Part shown: in pieces, positions 52,667 to 62,109 of the stretch
Position numbering within the stretch: the first letter of the stretch is position 1
Layout: every line of letters begins with the position of its first letter
From: Cohnella rhizoplanae
GTDB lineage: Bacteria > Bacillota > Bacilli > Paenibacillales > Paenibacillaceae
Length of the DNA: 64,000 nucleotides
Assembly (NCBI RefSeq): GCF_948329515.1
Contig: NZ_CAOJCN010000001.1
Coordinates: 1-64,000 of the forward strand
Direction of reading: 5' to 3'
Translations under genes and position numbers: made by a program
The notes under the pieces: generated by a model
What the model was told of the DNA's origin: nothing
What the model saw: only the letters and a program-made list of their open reading frames with translations
The model's database searches: none

Positions 52667-52748
52667 AACGGGAAAAAGACATATATGCCTGACAGACCCG
52701 CCCAGCGCTTTGTAGACGATTTTATCCCCGCACCGTAGAATTAACTGC

Positions 52749-52777
52749 TTATTTCCTTCGCCGCAGGACCCTATAAT
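52749..52777 (+). promoter_or_regulatory. Candidate promoter of the two-component pair
   Basis: A perfect TATAAT at 52772-52777 has a weak TTATTT 17 bases upstream. A second TATAAT lies at 52806-52811. The 324 bases between the transposase gene and the kinase start hold these boxes and one dispersed repeat. Confidence 0.5.
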
Positions 52778-52872
52778 TGAACTACGTCCCGCCCATGCAT
52801 CCTGCTATAATGACACCAAGAATGTCAGATGAACATGACCCGTCGTTAAGGGTCGAGGAAAGGCTGGGGCCG

Positions 52873-54756
52873 ATGAGTCTGGGCAAGCGCGTGTTTACCG
52901 CATTTTTTTTCTTTATCATCATGCCGCTCGTCGTGCTCGGCACGATATCCTATTTGGCATTCCAGCATATTACCGAGCAGAAATATTCCGATCAGATGGA
53001 GCTGTCGATGAACGCGATCGGCCGCAATCTGAACAATATGATCAAGGAAGCAAACTACTTTTCGGACTTTTGGGTGACGACCGAGGACAGCGTGGAAAGC
53101 GTGGAGCAAGCGCTCGGCGCAGGCGTGCAGAGTACGGGCGGCAAGCAGGATAAGGCGCAGGACGCCGAGAGCGGAGATTACGAGGAGCTGTTGGAAAAAC
53201 AAAAGCTTACCGGCAGGGTGCTGCTCACCTATCCGGGGATCAAATCCGTAACGCTGTACCATATCGACGGCAAGGTCGTGAATCTGCGCTTCGTCGTCGA
53301 CGAGCCGATCCCGCGGGACGTGCTGGAGAGCAATCCGCTCTATCCCGAGGTGCTCAGGAAGAACGGCGCTCCCGTGTGGATCGGCCCTAACGAAGACGCC
53401 CGTCTGACGGGTGCCAATAATCTGTTCACGCAGATCCGGGTGCTGCTCGATATCGATACGCTCAAGCCGAAGGGCGTGCTTGTGATGCGCTTCGGCATGA
53501 CCGAGCTGGCGCGGACGTTTAACTTTTACAATACGGAGGGGGATGGAGACCGCCGTTATCTGATCGTGGGCAGAGGCGGCGTCGTCGTGTACGACAGCGC
53601 GGCCCGAATGGAGGGCGCGGCATTCGCGAATGCCGATCCGGGGGGCAAGTTGGACCTTTCCCGCAACTTTCAGACGAGCAAGATGGACTTCGACGGTCAG
53701 AAAAGCCTGGTATCGGTTCATAATCTGGGAGATATCAAGCGATTGGGCACAGGCGACTGGACGCTCGTGACCATCACGAGCTGGGGGTACTTGTCGGGCG
53801 ATCTCGCCTCAATCCTTCGATACGTGGTGTTGATCACGATCGGCTGTCTCGCGTGCGCCCTCGTATTCAATCTGATGTTCGTCCGCCGGACGATCAGCTT
53901 CATCGTGAGCGTCGTCGGCGCGATGCGGAAGGTCGAACGGGGAGATCTGACGACGAGAGTGCCCGTCACGGGCAATGACGAGACGGTTATTCTCGCCAAG
54001 GGCTTCAACAGCTTGGTCGAAAGGGTATCGGAGCTGCTCAGCGACGTGACGATGGAGCAGCGGCGCAAAAGAAAAGCGGAGATGATGCTTTTGCAGGCGC
54101 AGATCAAGCCGCATTTTTTGTTCAACGCGCTAGAGTCGATCAATATTTTGGCGGTACAGAACGAAGGCCGGAAGGTAAGCAAAATGGTGCAGCGACTCGG
54201 CAACATTTTCCGAATCAGCATCACGCAAAAGGAAGAAATCACGATCGAGCAGGAGCTGGAGCACCTGCGCAGCTATCTGGAGATTCAAAAGTTCCGTTTC
54301 GAGGAGCTGTTCGAGTATAAGATCGAGGTGCCGCAGGAGCTGCTATCCCACACGATACTGAAGCTGACGCTGCAGCCGCTCGTCGAGAACAGCATCCAGC
54401 ACGGGTTCGAGGGCATCGACTACTTGGGGGAAATCAGCGTGAGCGCGACGTTCGAGGGAGACCATATCGCTTTTTACGTGGCAGACAACGGGATCGGCAT
54501 CTCGGACGAGCGGCTCGCACTGTTCGCTTCGAGCGGCGTGACGACGCTGGAACAGATGTACAGGGAGTCCCCCGAGACTGGGGAGCGGCGCGGGATGGGC
54601 GTAGGCAATGTCGCCGATCGGCTGCGCATACACTACGGCGCCGGTTTTGGTTTGACGTTGTGCAGCGCGCCCGGCCAGGGCACGATCATCAAGTGCGTCA
54701 TACCAAGCGGGACGGGAGGCGACGAGCATGAGATTAAAGGCCCTGTTGGTGGATGA
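52873..54756 (+). CDS. YesM-type sensor histidine kinase
   Basis: This 627-residue membrane kinase of the YesM/LytS-like class has a first membrane helix (about 8-30) and an extracellular sensor (about 31-310). A second helix follows (about 315-335), then HAMP (about 338-390). The phosphate-accepting His414 sits in QAQIKPHFLFNALESINIL, and the ATPase domain has N-box VENSIQHGFEG and G-box GERRGMGVGNVADRL. Start: ATG at 52873, nine bases after GAGGAAAGG; longer frame starts have no SD. It overlaps the response regulator by 29 bases. YesM kinases sense plant cell-wall sugars. Confidence 0.92.
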   Translation: MSLGKRVFTAFFFFIIMPLVVLGTISYLAFQHITEQKYSDQMELSMNAIGRNLNNMIKEANYFSDFWVTTEDSVESVEQALGAGVQSTGGKQDKAQDAESGDYEELLEKQKLTGRVLLTYPGIKSVTLYHIDGKVVNLRFVVDEPIPRDVLESNPLYPEVLRKNGAPVWIGPNEDARLTGANNLFTQIRVLLDIDTLKPKGVLVMRFGMTELARTFNFYNTEGDGDRRYLIVGRGGVVVYDSAARMEGAAFANADPGGKLDLSRNFQTSKMDFDGQKSLVSVHNLGDIKRLGTGDWTLVTITSWGYLSGDLASILRYVVLITIGCLACALVFNLMFVRRTISFIVSVVGAMRKVERGDLTTRVPVTGNDETVILAKGFNSLVERVSELLSDVTMEQRRKRKAEMMLLQAQIKPHFLFNALESINILAVQNEGRKVSKMVQRLGNIFRISITQKEEITIEQELEHLRSYLEIQKFRFEELFEYKIEVPQELLSHTILKLTLQPLVENSIQHGFEGIDYLGEISVSATFEGDHIAFYVADNGIGISDERLALFASSGVTTLEQMYRESPETGERRGMGVGNVADRLRIHYGAGFGLTLCSAPGQGTIIKCVIPSGTGGDEHEIKGPVGG

Positions 54757-56335
54757 CGAGATTCATATTTTAAAAAATCTTCAGGCGGTCATTCCTTGGG
54801 AGGAGCTCTCCATCGACGTCGCAGGCACGGCCAAAAACGGCGAGGCTGCGCTGGTACTTGTGCGCGAGCTGCAGCCGGAGCTCATTCTATGCGATATCCG
54901 CATGCCGGTCATGGACGGCATCGGATTTCTCGAAGCACTGCGCGAGCTGGGCTCCGACGCGGAGGTGATCATGATGACGGGCTACCAGGATTTCAGTTAC
55001 GTGAGGTCCGTCATCCGTTACGAGGTCAAAGATTATATCTTAAAACCGATCGACTACGACGAGCTCGGTCAGACGATCGGCAGGCTGGCGGAGGGCATCC
55101 GGGAACGCAAGGCGGAGCAGCAGAGCATCCAACGGGAGTGGCATCAAGTCTTTCATCTGGCTTACGAGAAGGTGCTTTACGACGTGCTGATGGAAGTCGG
55201 GGGCGGATCCGCCAAGCCTTTTCTGAAGCTCCACGAGCTGTCGGGAGAGGACTTGACGTTCGCGATGCTGCTCGTCGACGTGGCCGATTATTCGCAGAAG
55301 GAACGTAACTGGGACGACAAAGAGCGCAAGCTCTGGAACTTTGCCGTCCACAACGTGCTGCAGGAGTATCTCTCGACGCTGCAGATTCCGTACTCCGTCC
55401 TGCAGGTCAGAAGCGGCGAGTGGTGCGTGCTGATCGAACGGGTACCCGCGGAGTCGTACGACAGGGCCCAATGCGAGGATTGGAGCGATCAACTGAGGGA
55501 AGCGGTAGAGCGGTACCTGAAGATCCAGATCCGGGTGGCCCTGCAGCCGTCGGCGGTATCGCTCGAAAAGCTCGCGCGCGTCTATAAAAATCTGCAGCGC
55601 TCGCTCAGCCTAAACGCGGGAGACAACACTGCGGCCATCGTGCCGGAACGGAAGAAGGAGCAGTCGGAGCACTCCCAGCGGCTATGGGATAGAATCGAAG
55701 AAATGGTCACGGGCCTGAAACGCTGCGATCGCAGAAAGACGGAAGCCGCGCTGCGGGAGCTGAACGAGAGCTTCAGGAAGCTCCCGGATGCTTCTTATGA
55801 ACGCGTACAGCCCATTCTGCATTACCTTTGCCTGCATCTGCTGCGGGAGATGCGGTCGATGGACGTCATCCAAGCCGACGACGAAGCCGCGTTCTGGAAG
55901 CAGTTGGACCGCAACCCGGGTATTCGCGAGACGCTGACGGTCATTAACCGGCTCGTCGACCGTTCGATCGACAACGTGATGAAAAAGAAAACGAGCGACG
56001 TCCTTATGCTGTCTGCGCGGGACTATATCGAGCGCAACCTCTCTTCCGATCTCAGCATCGACGCGCTGGCCGATTACCTGGGCATCAGCGGCAGCTACTT
56101 CAGCCTGCTGTTCAAGCAGCGGTTCGGCGAAACGTTCGTCGAGTACGTCACGAAACAGCGAATGGAGATGGCCAAGTCGATGCTCGCGATCAGCGACAAG
56201 AGCATCACGGCCGTCGGGCAGATGGTCGGGTACGCAGAGCGAAGGTACTTCACTCGCGTATTCAGCAAGTATGCGGGGCTTCTGCCTTCGGAATACAGGG
56301 AGCAGGCGCAGGGCAGGACCGAGATCCTGCCATGA
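54728..56335 (+). CDS. YesN-type response regulator with AraC HTH
   Basis: This 535-residue regulator has a receiver domain (1-125) with Asp10, Asp56 (LILCDIRMPVMDG) and Lys106 region (KDYILKP). A long middle region (about 130-430) of the YesN kind follows. A C-terminal AraC-type double HTH (about 435-530, LSIDALADYLGISGSYFSLLFK and ITAVGQMVGYAERRYFTRVFSK) completes it. GGGAGG precedes the ATG inside yesM. It probably activates sugar-uptake genes; the importer at 59718-62939 is the nearest candidate. Confidence 0.93.
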   Translation: MRLKALLVDDEIHILKNLQAVIPWEELSIDVAGTAKNGEAALVLVRELQPELILCDIRMPVMDGIGFLEALRELGSDAEVIMMTGYQDFSYVRSVIRYEVKDYILKPIDYDELGQTIGRLAEGIRERKAEQQSIQREWHQVFHLAYEKVLYDVLMEVGGGSAKPFLKLHELSGEDLTFAMLLVDVADYSQKERNWDDKERKLWNFAVHNVLQEYLSTLQIPYSVLQVRSGEWCVLIERVPAESYDRAQCEDWSDQLREAVERYLKIQIRVALQPSAVSLEKLARVYKNLQRSLSLNAGDNTAAIVPERKKEQSEHSQRLWDRIEEMVTGLKRCDRRKTEAALRELNESFRKLPDASYERVQPILHYLCLHLLREMRSMDVIQADDEAAFWKQLDRNPGIRETLTVINRLVDRSIDNVMKKKTSDVLMLSARDYIERNLSSDLSIDALADYLGISGSYFSLLFKQRFGETFVEYVTKQRMEMAKSMLAISDKSITAVGQMVGYAERRYFTRVFSKYAGLLPSEYREQAQGRTEILP

Positions 56336-56449
56336 TCGATCCCGTCGTAGAAGGAACGGGGACCTCCAGCCGGCGAATGGATCTGCGAATTCCAGCGCGC
56401 GCGACCGTCAGCCGACTGACGTACCGAAGGCGTTCAATAACGTCTCGAC

Positions 56450-56492
56450 TGCCGCCCTTCAGCCAAGCGCTGGATGGCGGCTTTTAAATTTT
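56450..56492 (+). terminator. Terminator after the response regulator gene
   Basis: GCCGCC and GGCGGC with CAGC/GCTG inside form the stem, followed by TTTTAAATTTT. Confidence 0.88.
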
Positions 56493-56601
56493 GAAATATC
56501 AAGGTCGGGATGGCAACGGTCTGCTTCGTATGGCTTCGCCTAGCGGATCTTCTCTATGTTATAATTACGGGCATTAAGCACTTGTCGGAGGTATTATCCG
56601 G

Positions 56602-57999
56602 ATGTCCTATTCCCGCGTTCAATCCAAGCAAAGAACCAAGCGCAAGCGCCGCTGGCCGGTCTTCGCCGTAATCGCGCTCATCCTCGTTCTCGCGCTGGCC
56701 GTCGGCGCATACGCAGCCTTCGTTGCCGGCGACGGGGACGACGGAGCCCCGCAGCAGCCGCTATCGGGGGCCACCGCTTCGGCAACGGCGCTGCCGGAGG
56801 ACGATGCAACAGCTTCGCCGGCCGATTCCACGGATGCGATGCCGGACGATCTTGCGACCGAACCTGCCGAGCCCGCCGAGTCTGCCATTCCTTCCGGATC
56901 GACTCCCGCTTCGGAGGAGCCGCCAGCCAGCGAGAATGCCCCTGCGAAGAATCCTCCCGTCGAGGAGCCGTCCTCGTCAGTCGGCGAACCGTCGCCGACG
57001 CCCGACGAGGATTCCACGGAGCCGGGGGAAGCGGGCGGCGCAGGAACGCAGGGCGGATCCGTCACGCTTGCCTTCGTGGGCGATATTCTGCCGGCCTCGG
57101 GGGTCGGCAAGCTCATCGACCAGTACGGCGTGGACTATCCGTTCAAGCTGGCGAAGCCGCTGCTCGAATCCGCAGATATCGCGGCCGGCAACCTGGAGGC
57201 GCCGATCACGACCCGAGGCACGCCGGCAGAGAACAAGCAATACGTGTTCAAAGGCAAGCCGGAATATCTGAAAGGGCTCAAAAACGCAGGCCTGGATGTC
57301 GTCAGCCTCGCCAACAATCACACGCTGGACCAAGGGTGGGAAGGACTGAGCGATACGATGGACGCGCTCGACGACATCAAGCTCAAGCATATGGGGTCGG
57401 GCGCGGACGACAAGGAAGCGTTCGAGCCGGTCTATATGGAGCATGACGGACTCACGGTCGCGTATATCGGCGTCTCCAACGTCGTGCCCGAGGGCTCGTG
57501 GAAGGCCGGGCCGGACCATCCCGGCGTCGCCGAGACGTACGATACGACGCGGGCCGTGGCGACGGTCAAGAAAGCGCGCGAGCTGGCGGATGTCGTCGTC
57601 GTCATGGTCCACTGGGGCAACGAACGGGCGGACACGCCCAAGGAGGCGCAGTTCAACGTCGGCCATACGCTGATCGATGCCGGCGCGGATCTGATCGTCG
57701 GCAGCCACCCCCATGTGCTGCAGGGGTTCGAAGCCTACAAAGGCAAGTGGATCGCCTACAGCCTCGGGAACTTCGTCTTTACGACCAAGCAGGGATATTC
57801 CAAGACGCAGGATACCGGCGTACTGACCGCCGAGTGCAAGGCGGACGGCAAGTGCGACCTGCAATTCGAGCCGATGTACGCCAAAGCCTCGCAGCCCGGA
57901 CCGATGGAGCCTGCGCAGGCCGCCGCGCTGCTGTCCAGGTTAGACAAGGCGTCGTATCACGCGAACGTCGATTCGAAGGGCCGCATAACGGCTAAGTAA
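56602..57999 (+). CDS. CapA-family (poly-gamma-glutamate synthesis-type) protein
   Basis: This 465-residue protein has a basic N-terminus, one membrane helix (about 18-42) and a low-complexity Ala/Pro/Ser/Glu linker (about 45-150). A CapA domain with metallophosphatase-like marks follows: FVGDILPASG, NLEAPITT, LANNHTLDQG, VMVHWGNER and SHPHVLQG. CapA proteins act in export or anchoring of polyglutamate, but many relatives have unknown substrates. No capB, capC or pgsE is adjacent. GGAGG lies ten bases before the ATG. Confidence 0.92.
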   Translation: MSYSRVQSKQRTKRKRRWPVFAVIALILVLALAVGAYAAFVAGDGDDGAPQQPLSGATASATALPEDDATASPADSTDAMPDDLATEPAEPAESAIPSGSTPASEEPPASENAPAKNPPVEEPSSSVGEPSPTPDEDSTEPGEAGGAGTQGGSVTLAFVGDILPASGVGKLIDQYGVDYPFKLAKPLLESADIAAGNLEAPITTRGTPAENKQYVFKGKPEYLKGLKNAGLDVVSLANNHTLDQGWEGLSDTMDALDDIKLKHMGSGADDKEAFEPVYMEHDGLTVAYIGVSNVVPEGSWKAGPDHPGVAETYDTTRAVATVKKARELADVVVVMVHWGNERADTPKEAQFNVGHTLIDAGADLIVGSHPHVLQGFEAYKGKWIAYSLGNFVFTTKQGYSKTQDTGVLTAECKADGKCDLQFEPMYAKASQPGPMEPAQAAALLSRLDKASYHANVDSKGRITAK

Positions 58000-58076
58000 T
58001 AGTTGCTCGCGCGGAGACGATCCGCGAAGCGTATCATGATGCCGCACGCTCGCGTCGGAGAGAAAGGACGAAAGGT

Positions 58077-58823
58077 ATGACTGTGACTGAAAAGGCCGCC
58101 CTGCATCCGTGCGTCGCGCATCGCGGCTGGTCCGGCGCCGCTCCGGAGAATACGATGGCCGCGTTCAGGCTGGCGCTGAGCGAGCCGACCGTCTATTGGA
58201 TCGAACTGGACGTGCATCTGTCCAAGGACGACATCCCCGTCGTCATCCACGACGCATCGCTTAAGCGGACGACAGGGGTTAAGGCAAGAGTGCGGGACAA
58301 GACGGCGGCGGAGCTCGCCGCGCTGGACGCCGGCGGCTGGTTCCACCGCATGTACGCGGGAGAGGGCATCCCGACGCTCGCCCAGGTGCTGGACCTGACC
58401 CGGGGGCGCTGCCGGCTCAACATCGAGCTGAAGGACGGCGAGCCGGACAAGGACCTGCTCGCCCGCAAGGTCTGCGAGCTGCTGAAGGCGTACGATCGCG
58501 ATGAAGATTCGATCATTACTTCGTTCGACCATGCGCTGCTGCTGTCCGTGAAGCGCTATGCGCCTCGCACCCGTACGGGATTAATATTGGACAAGCGGCC
58601 GACCAATATCGTAGCCGTGCTCGAGTCGCTCCAAGCGCAGGTGTTGTCTATCAATTATAAATACGTGAATGCCGCGCTTGTCGCCCAGACGGAAGCCGCC
58701 GGCATCGAGATCATGGCCTGGACGGTCAACGAGCAGCGCGAGCTGAACAAGCTGGCCGCTTATCCGCAGTCTTTCCAGCTGTGCACGAATTACCCGGACC
58801 GTTGGTTGGCGTCCGTTAAATAA
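58077..58823 (+). CDS. Glycerophosphodiester phosphodiesterase
   Basis: This 248-residue TIM-barrel enzyme hydrolyses glycerophosphodiesters to glycerol-3-phosphate and an alcohol. Catalytic residues are His15 in AHRGWSGAAPENT, Glu43 and Asp45 in ELDVHLSKD, and His58 in VIHDASLKRT. The C-terminal MAWTVNEQRELNKL block is conserved. There is no signal peptide. It forms a row with the FAH-family gene 12 bases downstream. Confidence 0.95.
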   Translation: MTVTEKAALHPCVAHRGWSGAAPENTMAAFRLALSEPTVYWIELDVHLSKDDIPVVIHDASLKRTTGVKARVRDKTAAELAALDAGGWFHRMYAGEGIPTLAQVLDLTRGRCRLNIELKDGEPDKDLLARKVCELLKAYDRDEDSIITSFDHALLLSVKRYAPRTRTGLILDKRPTNIVAVLESLQAQVLSINYKYVNAALVAQTEAAGIEIMAWTVNEQRELNKLAAYPQSFQLCTNYPDRWLASVK

Positions 58824-58835
58824 GGAGACCGAACC

Positions 58836-59474
58836 ATGACGAATCAGAATACGCTGGATTGCCGGAACATTTATTGCGTCGGCCGCAATTATCGGCTGCA
58901 CGCGGCGGAGCTCGGCAACGCCGTGCCCGAATCCCCGATGATCTTCGCGAAGCCCTCGCATGCGGCCGTGCGTCTGGACGGCTCCGCGATCGCGCTGCCT
59001 GGGGACCGCGGCGCGGTACACTACGAGGCCGAGCTGGTCTGGCTGGCCGGCAGGCGCTACGAGCCCGGCATCGCCTTGCACGAGCTGTATACGCACTTCA
59101 CGGTTGGGCTTGATCTCACGCTGCGCGACGTGCAGGACGGCTTGAAGGCGAAGGGCTACCCCTGGCTAGCGGCCAAGGGCTTCCGCCACTCCGCGCCGCT
59201 TGGCCGATGGTTGCCTTACGAGGCGAACGCGGAGCGCAGCGGCAGGTCGTTCGCCATGCGCCTGAACGGGACGGAGGTTCAGCGCGGCCACGCCGCCGAC
59301 ATGGTGTTCGACCTGGCCGCGCTGACCGCGCATGTGGGCGCCATCTACGGTATCGGCCCCGGCGATCTGCTGTTTACAGGCACGCCTGAGGGCGTAGGCA
59401 AGCTCGCCGACGGGGACGCGGTCGAGCTGCTGTGGGGCGACGAGCAGGTCGGCGCGGGGACGTTCGTCATCTAG
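58836..59474 (+). CDS. Fumarylacetoacetate hydrolase-family protein
   Basis: This 212-residue FAH-fold enzyme has a CVGRNYRLHAAE start, the metal-ligand HYEAELVW (about 66-73), LDLTLRDVQDGLKAKGYPWLAAKGF (about 92-116) and the C-terminal GDLLFTGTPEGVGKL. The family includes oxaloacetate decarboxylases and acylpyruvate hydrolases; the substrate cannot be chosen. AAGGAG precedes the ATG. It ends at a terminator. Confidence 0.92.
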   Translation: MTNQNTLDCRNIYCVGRNYRLHAAELGNAVPESPMIFAKPSHAAVRLDGSAIALPGDRGAVHYEAELVWLAGRRYEPGIALHELYTHFTVGLDLTLRDVQDGLKAKGYPWLAAKGFRHSAPLGRWLPYEANAERSGRSFAMRLNGTEVQRGHAADMVFDLAALTAHVGAIYGIGPGDLLFTGTPEGVGKLADGDAVELLWGDEQVGAGTFVI

Positions 59475-59521
59475 CCTTCTCACGGCAAACGGATGCGGCA
59501 TCCAACATAAATCCCCAACTA

Positions 59522-59575
59522 AGACGCGATTCGGACGATCTACGCCATGCTGGCGCGTCCGGGCGCGTCTTTTTG
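59522..59575 (+). terminator. Terminator after the FAH-family gene
   Basis: AAGACGCG pairs with CGCGTCTT (with CGGAC/GTCCG inside) around a longer branched loop, followed by TTTTTGG. Confidence 0.85.
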
Positions 59576-59649
59576 GCTATGATCGGCTTTCTGATGGCTA
59601 TGATAAAACGAGTATAGGATTGTATCCCCCGGTTAGGGGTTTGACGTCC

Positions 59650-59677
59650 TTACATACCGCGCAATTCATTCTACAAT
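59650..59677 (+). promoter_or_regulatory. Candidate promoter of the sugar importer operon
   Basis: TTACAT (59650-59655) and TACAAT (59672-59677) are separated by 16 bases, about 40 bases before the GTG of the lipoprotein gene. A TTGACG box at 59641 is too far from this -10. Confidence 0.5.
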
Positions 59678-59717
59678 GAAGAAGTCAAAGCAAACCAAAC
59701 CTTGGGAGGGTCTACGA

Positions 59718-61142
59718 GTGAAAAAGAAATGGACTTCCGTAATGGCCGCATCGGTCGCCATGTCCGCCGTGCTGGCAGGTTGCGGCGGCAACAACGACAA
59801 TAACGGCGCAGCGTCTCCATCGGCTAGCGAACCGGCCAGCCCAAGCGCGTCGGCGTCGGCGTCGGCCAGCGCGTCTCCGACCGCCAGCGCGTCCGAGCCG
59901 GCGAAGGTCGAGAACTTCACGGTCTCTCTCCGCCATATTCAGATCGGCGAGCCGCAGAAGTTCCGCAAGGCGATTCTCGACGACGTCGTCAAGAAGACGG
60001 AAGCCGATGTGCCCGGCCTCAAGTTCGAGCTCGACGGCGTAGAAGACAGCGTCAACCGCTTCACGAAGCTGCCGGCCGAGATGGCCGCCGGCAATCCGCC
60101 TAAGGTGTTCTCCCTGTTCGGCGGCGCGGGCGACGCGCAGAAGTATGCCAAAGCCGGGCGTTTGCTCGACCTGACCCCCATCCTCGACGAGCTGGGTATC
60201 AGAGACAAGTTCCTGAACGTCCTCGATTCCTTCTCCGTCGACGGCAAGGTATACGGCTTGCCGATCGGCGGCAACACCGAGGGCATCTTCTACAACACGG
60301 ACTTGTTCGCAAAATACAGTCTTAACCCGCCGACCACTTGGGACGACCTGATCAAAGCGGCCGACACGCTCGCGCAGAACAAGATCACGCCTTTTGCCGT
60401 CGGTTCTAAGGGCGCCTGGGTGCCCAACATGCTCGTGAACACGCTGATCGGCCGCGTCGCGGGCGAAGCCGCCATCCCGGGCTTCAAATCGGGCGAAGCC
60501 AAGTGGAGTTCCCCGGACGTCGTCGCCGCTTACCAGCTGTACGCGGATTGGGAGAAGAAGGGCTACTTTACGAAGGGCGAGCTGGGCAAGGAATACGGCG
60601 ACATGCTGAACGACTTCGTCGCAGGCAAAGCCGGCATGATGTTCGACGGCTCTTGGCGCAACTCCGCCTTCAAGAACGACGCGGTCGGCGCGGCGATCGC
60701 AGGCAAGGTGGCTTATGTAGCGCTTCCGGCAGTGCCTAACGGCAAGGGCGATCAAACGGCCGTCAATGCCAATTATGGCGAAGGCTACGGCTTCTCGGCC
60801 GATCTGAACGACAACGAGCTGGCCGCCGTCAAAGCGTTCATCAAGAACATGTACTCCGACGAGATGCAGCTTCGCGGCCTGCTCGAGGACGGCGTCCTGC
60901 CCTCCATGCAGCTGTCCGACGAATCCATCGCGCAGGTGACGGATCCGCTGCTCAAGCAAGTGCTCGACGTGCTCAAGTCCGCCGGCAAGACGTTCCCGCA
61001 CTTCGACTCCGTCGTGCAATCCAAGGTCTACACCGAGACCGAGACGCAGCTGCAGAAGCTCATCGCAGGCAAGGCCTCGCCGCAGCAAGTCGGGGACGCG
61101 ATCCAAAAAGTACAGGACGCCGAAAACGCCGCCGCGAAGTAA
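59718..61142 (+). CDS. Sugar ABC transporter, solute-binding lipoprotein
   Basis: This 474-residue family 1 extracellular solute-binding lipoprotein has signal MKKKWTSVMAASVAMSAVLAGC with lipobox LAGC (Cys about 22). A Ser/Ala/Pro-rich linker of near-perfect Ala-Ser repeats (about 32-63) follows, then the binding domain. GTG at 59718 after GGGAGGG is chosen; the ATG at 59676 lies on the -10 box. Family marks include the FSLFGGAGDAQKYAKAG region and the GLPIGGNTEGIFYN hinge. The sugar is not predictable. The gene is separated from the permeases by a hairpin. Confidence 0.93.
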   Translation: MKKKWTSVMAASVAMSAVLAGCGGNNDNNGAASPSASEPASPSASASASASASPTASASEPAKVENFTVSLRHIQIGEPQKFRKAILDDVVKKTEADVPGLKFELDGVEDSVNRFTKLPAEMAAGNPPKVFSLFGGAGDAQKYAKAGRLLDLTPILDELGIRDKFLNVLDSFSVDGKVYGLPIGGNTEGIFYNTDLFAKYSLNPPTTWDDLIKAADTLAQNKITPFAVGSKGAWVPNMLVNTLIGRVAGEAAIPGFKSGEAKWSSPDVVAAYQLYADWEKKGYFTKGELGKEYGDMLNDFVAGKAGMMFDGSWRNSAFKNDAVGAAIAGKVAYVALPAVPNGKGDQTAVNANYGEGYGFSADLNDNELAAVKAFIKNMYSDEMQLRGLLEDGVLPSMQLSDESIAQVTDPLLKQVLDVLKSAGKTFPHFDSVVQSKVYTETETQLQKLIAGKASPQQVGDAIQKVQDAENAAAK

Positions 61143-61163
61143 ACCGCGCGGAAGCAACCGAGA

Positions 61164-61193
61164 AGCGCCGCCCGCCCCGCGTGGCGGCGCTTT
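61164..61193 (+). terminator. Hairpin between binding protein and permeases
   Basis: AAGCGCCGCC (61164-61173) pairs perfectly with GGCGGCGCTT (61184-61193) and is followed by TCTCT. It would allow more binding protein than permease to be made. Confidence 0.8.
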
Positions 61194-61227
61194 CTCTACG
61201 CCTGTGAAGACGGCGGGGGAGGGACCA

Positions 61228-62109
61228 ATGAAAACGACGCTGAAAAATCCCTATGTCTACCTGCTGTTCGTAGCGCCTACGGTAGCCATGTATTTTTTGT
61301 TTTTTATTTATCCGACGATTACGTCGTTCGTGTTCGGCTTCACGAACTGGGACGGACTGAACGATAGGAAGTTCGTCGGGCTCGACAACTTCGCGAATGC
61401 GTTCAAGGATGCCGAGTTCCGCAGCTCGATCTGGAATAACCTGGTTATTCTCCTGTTTTCCTGCTGTATCCAAGTGCCGCTGATCGTCGTCTTTTCGCTG
61501 CTGATCAGCCATGTCAAGCGATTCCAAGGCTTCTACAAGACAACCGTGTTCATGCCTTCCATTCTCTCGACCTCGATCATCGGGATTCTGTGGGGATACA
61601 TTTACGATCCGGACGTGGGACTGCTCAACAGCTTTTTGAACGTATTCGGTATCGGCCCGATCTACTGGCTCGCCGAGCCTAAGTGGGCTATGTTCTCGAT
61701 CCTGCTCACGAACGCCTGGCAGTGGATGGGCTTCTATATCGTTCTTATCCTGGCCGCGATCCTCGGCATCCCCAAGGATATCGACGAAGCGGCCATGATC
61801 GACGGGGCTACCGGCGTCCAACGGGCCTGGTATCTCACCGTGCCGCTGATCAGGCCGATCATCAACGTCGTCATCATGCTGTCGATCGCAGGCGCGCTGC
61901 GCGTCGTCGACATCGTCCTCGTCATGACGGGCGGCGGACCGGCGGGCAGCACGGAGGTCATGGCCTCCTATATGGTCAACAAAGCGATCAAGTACGGCGA
62001 TTACGGCTACGGTTCCGCGCTCTCCATCATCATCTTCGTCATCGCGCTCATCCTGACCGCGCTGTATCAGCTGCTCATCGCGAGAAGACAGGAAAGGATT
62101 GAGTACTGA
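61228..62109 (+). CDS. Sugar ABC transporter permease (UgpA/LacF type)
   Basis: This 293-residue membrane subunit has six predicted membrane segments and the N-terminal LLFVAPTVAMYFLFFIYPTI helix. It carries the EAA motif as IDEAAMIDGATGVQRAWYLTVPLI near 195-218. Start ATG at 61228 after GGGGAGGG is chosen; the track frame to 61204 has no SD. The TGA overlaps the ATG of the next permease. Confidence 0.95.
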   Translation: MKTTLKNPYVYLLFVAPTVAMYFLFFIYPTITSFVFGFTNWDGLNDRKFVGLDNFANAFKDAEFRSSIWNNLVILLFSCCIQVPLIVVFSLLISHVKRFQGFYKTTVFMPSILSTSIIGILWGYIYDPDVGLLNSFLNVFGIGPIYWLAEPKWAMFSILLTNAWQWMGFYIVLILAAILGIPKDIDEAAMIDGATGVQRAWYLTVPLIRPIINVVIMLSIAGALRVVDIVLVMTGGGPAGSTEVMASYMVNKAIKYGDYGYGSALSIIIFVIALILTALYQLLIARRQERIEY

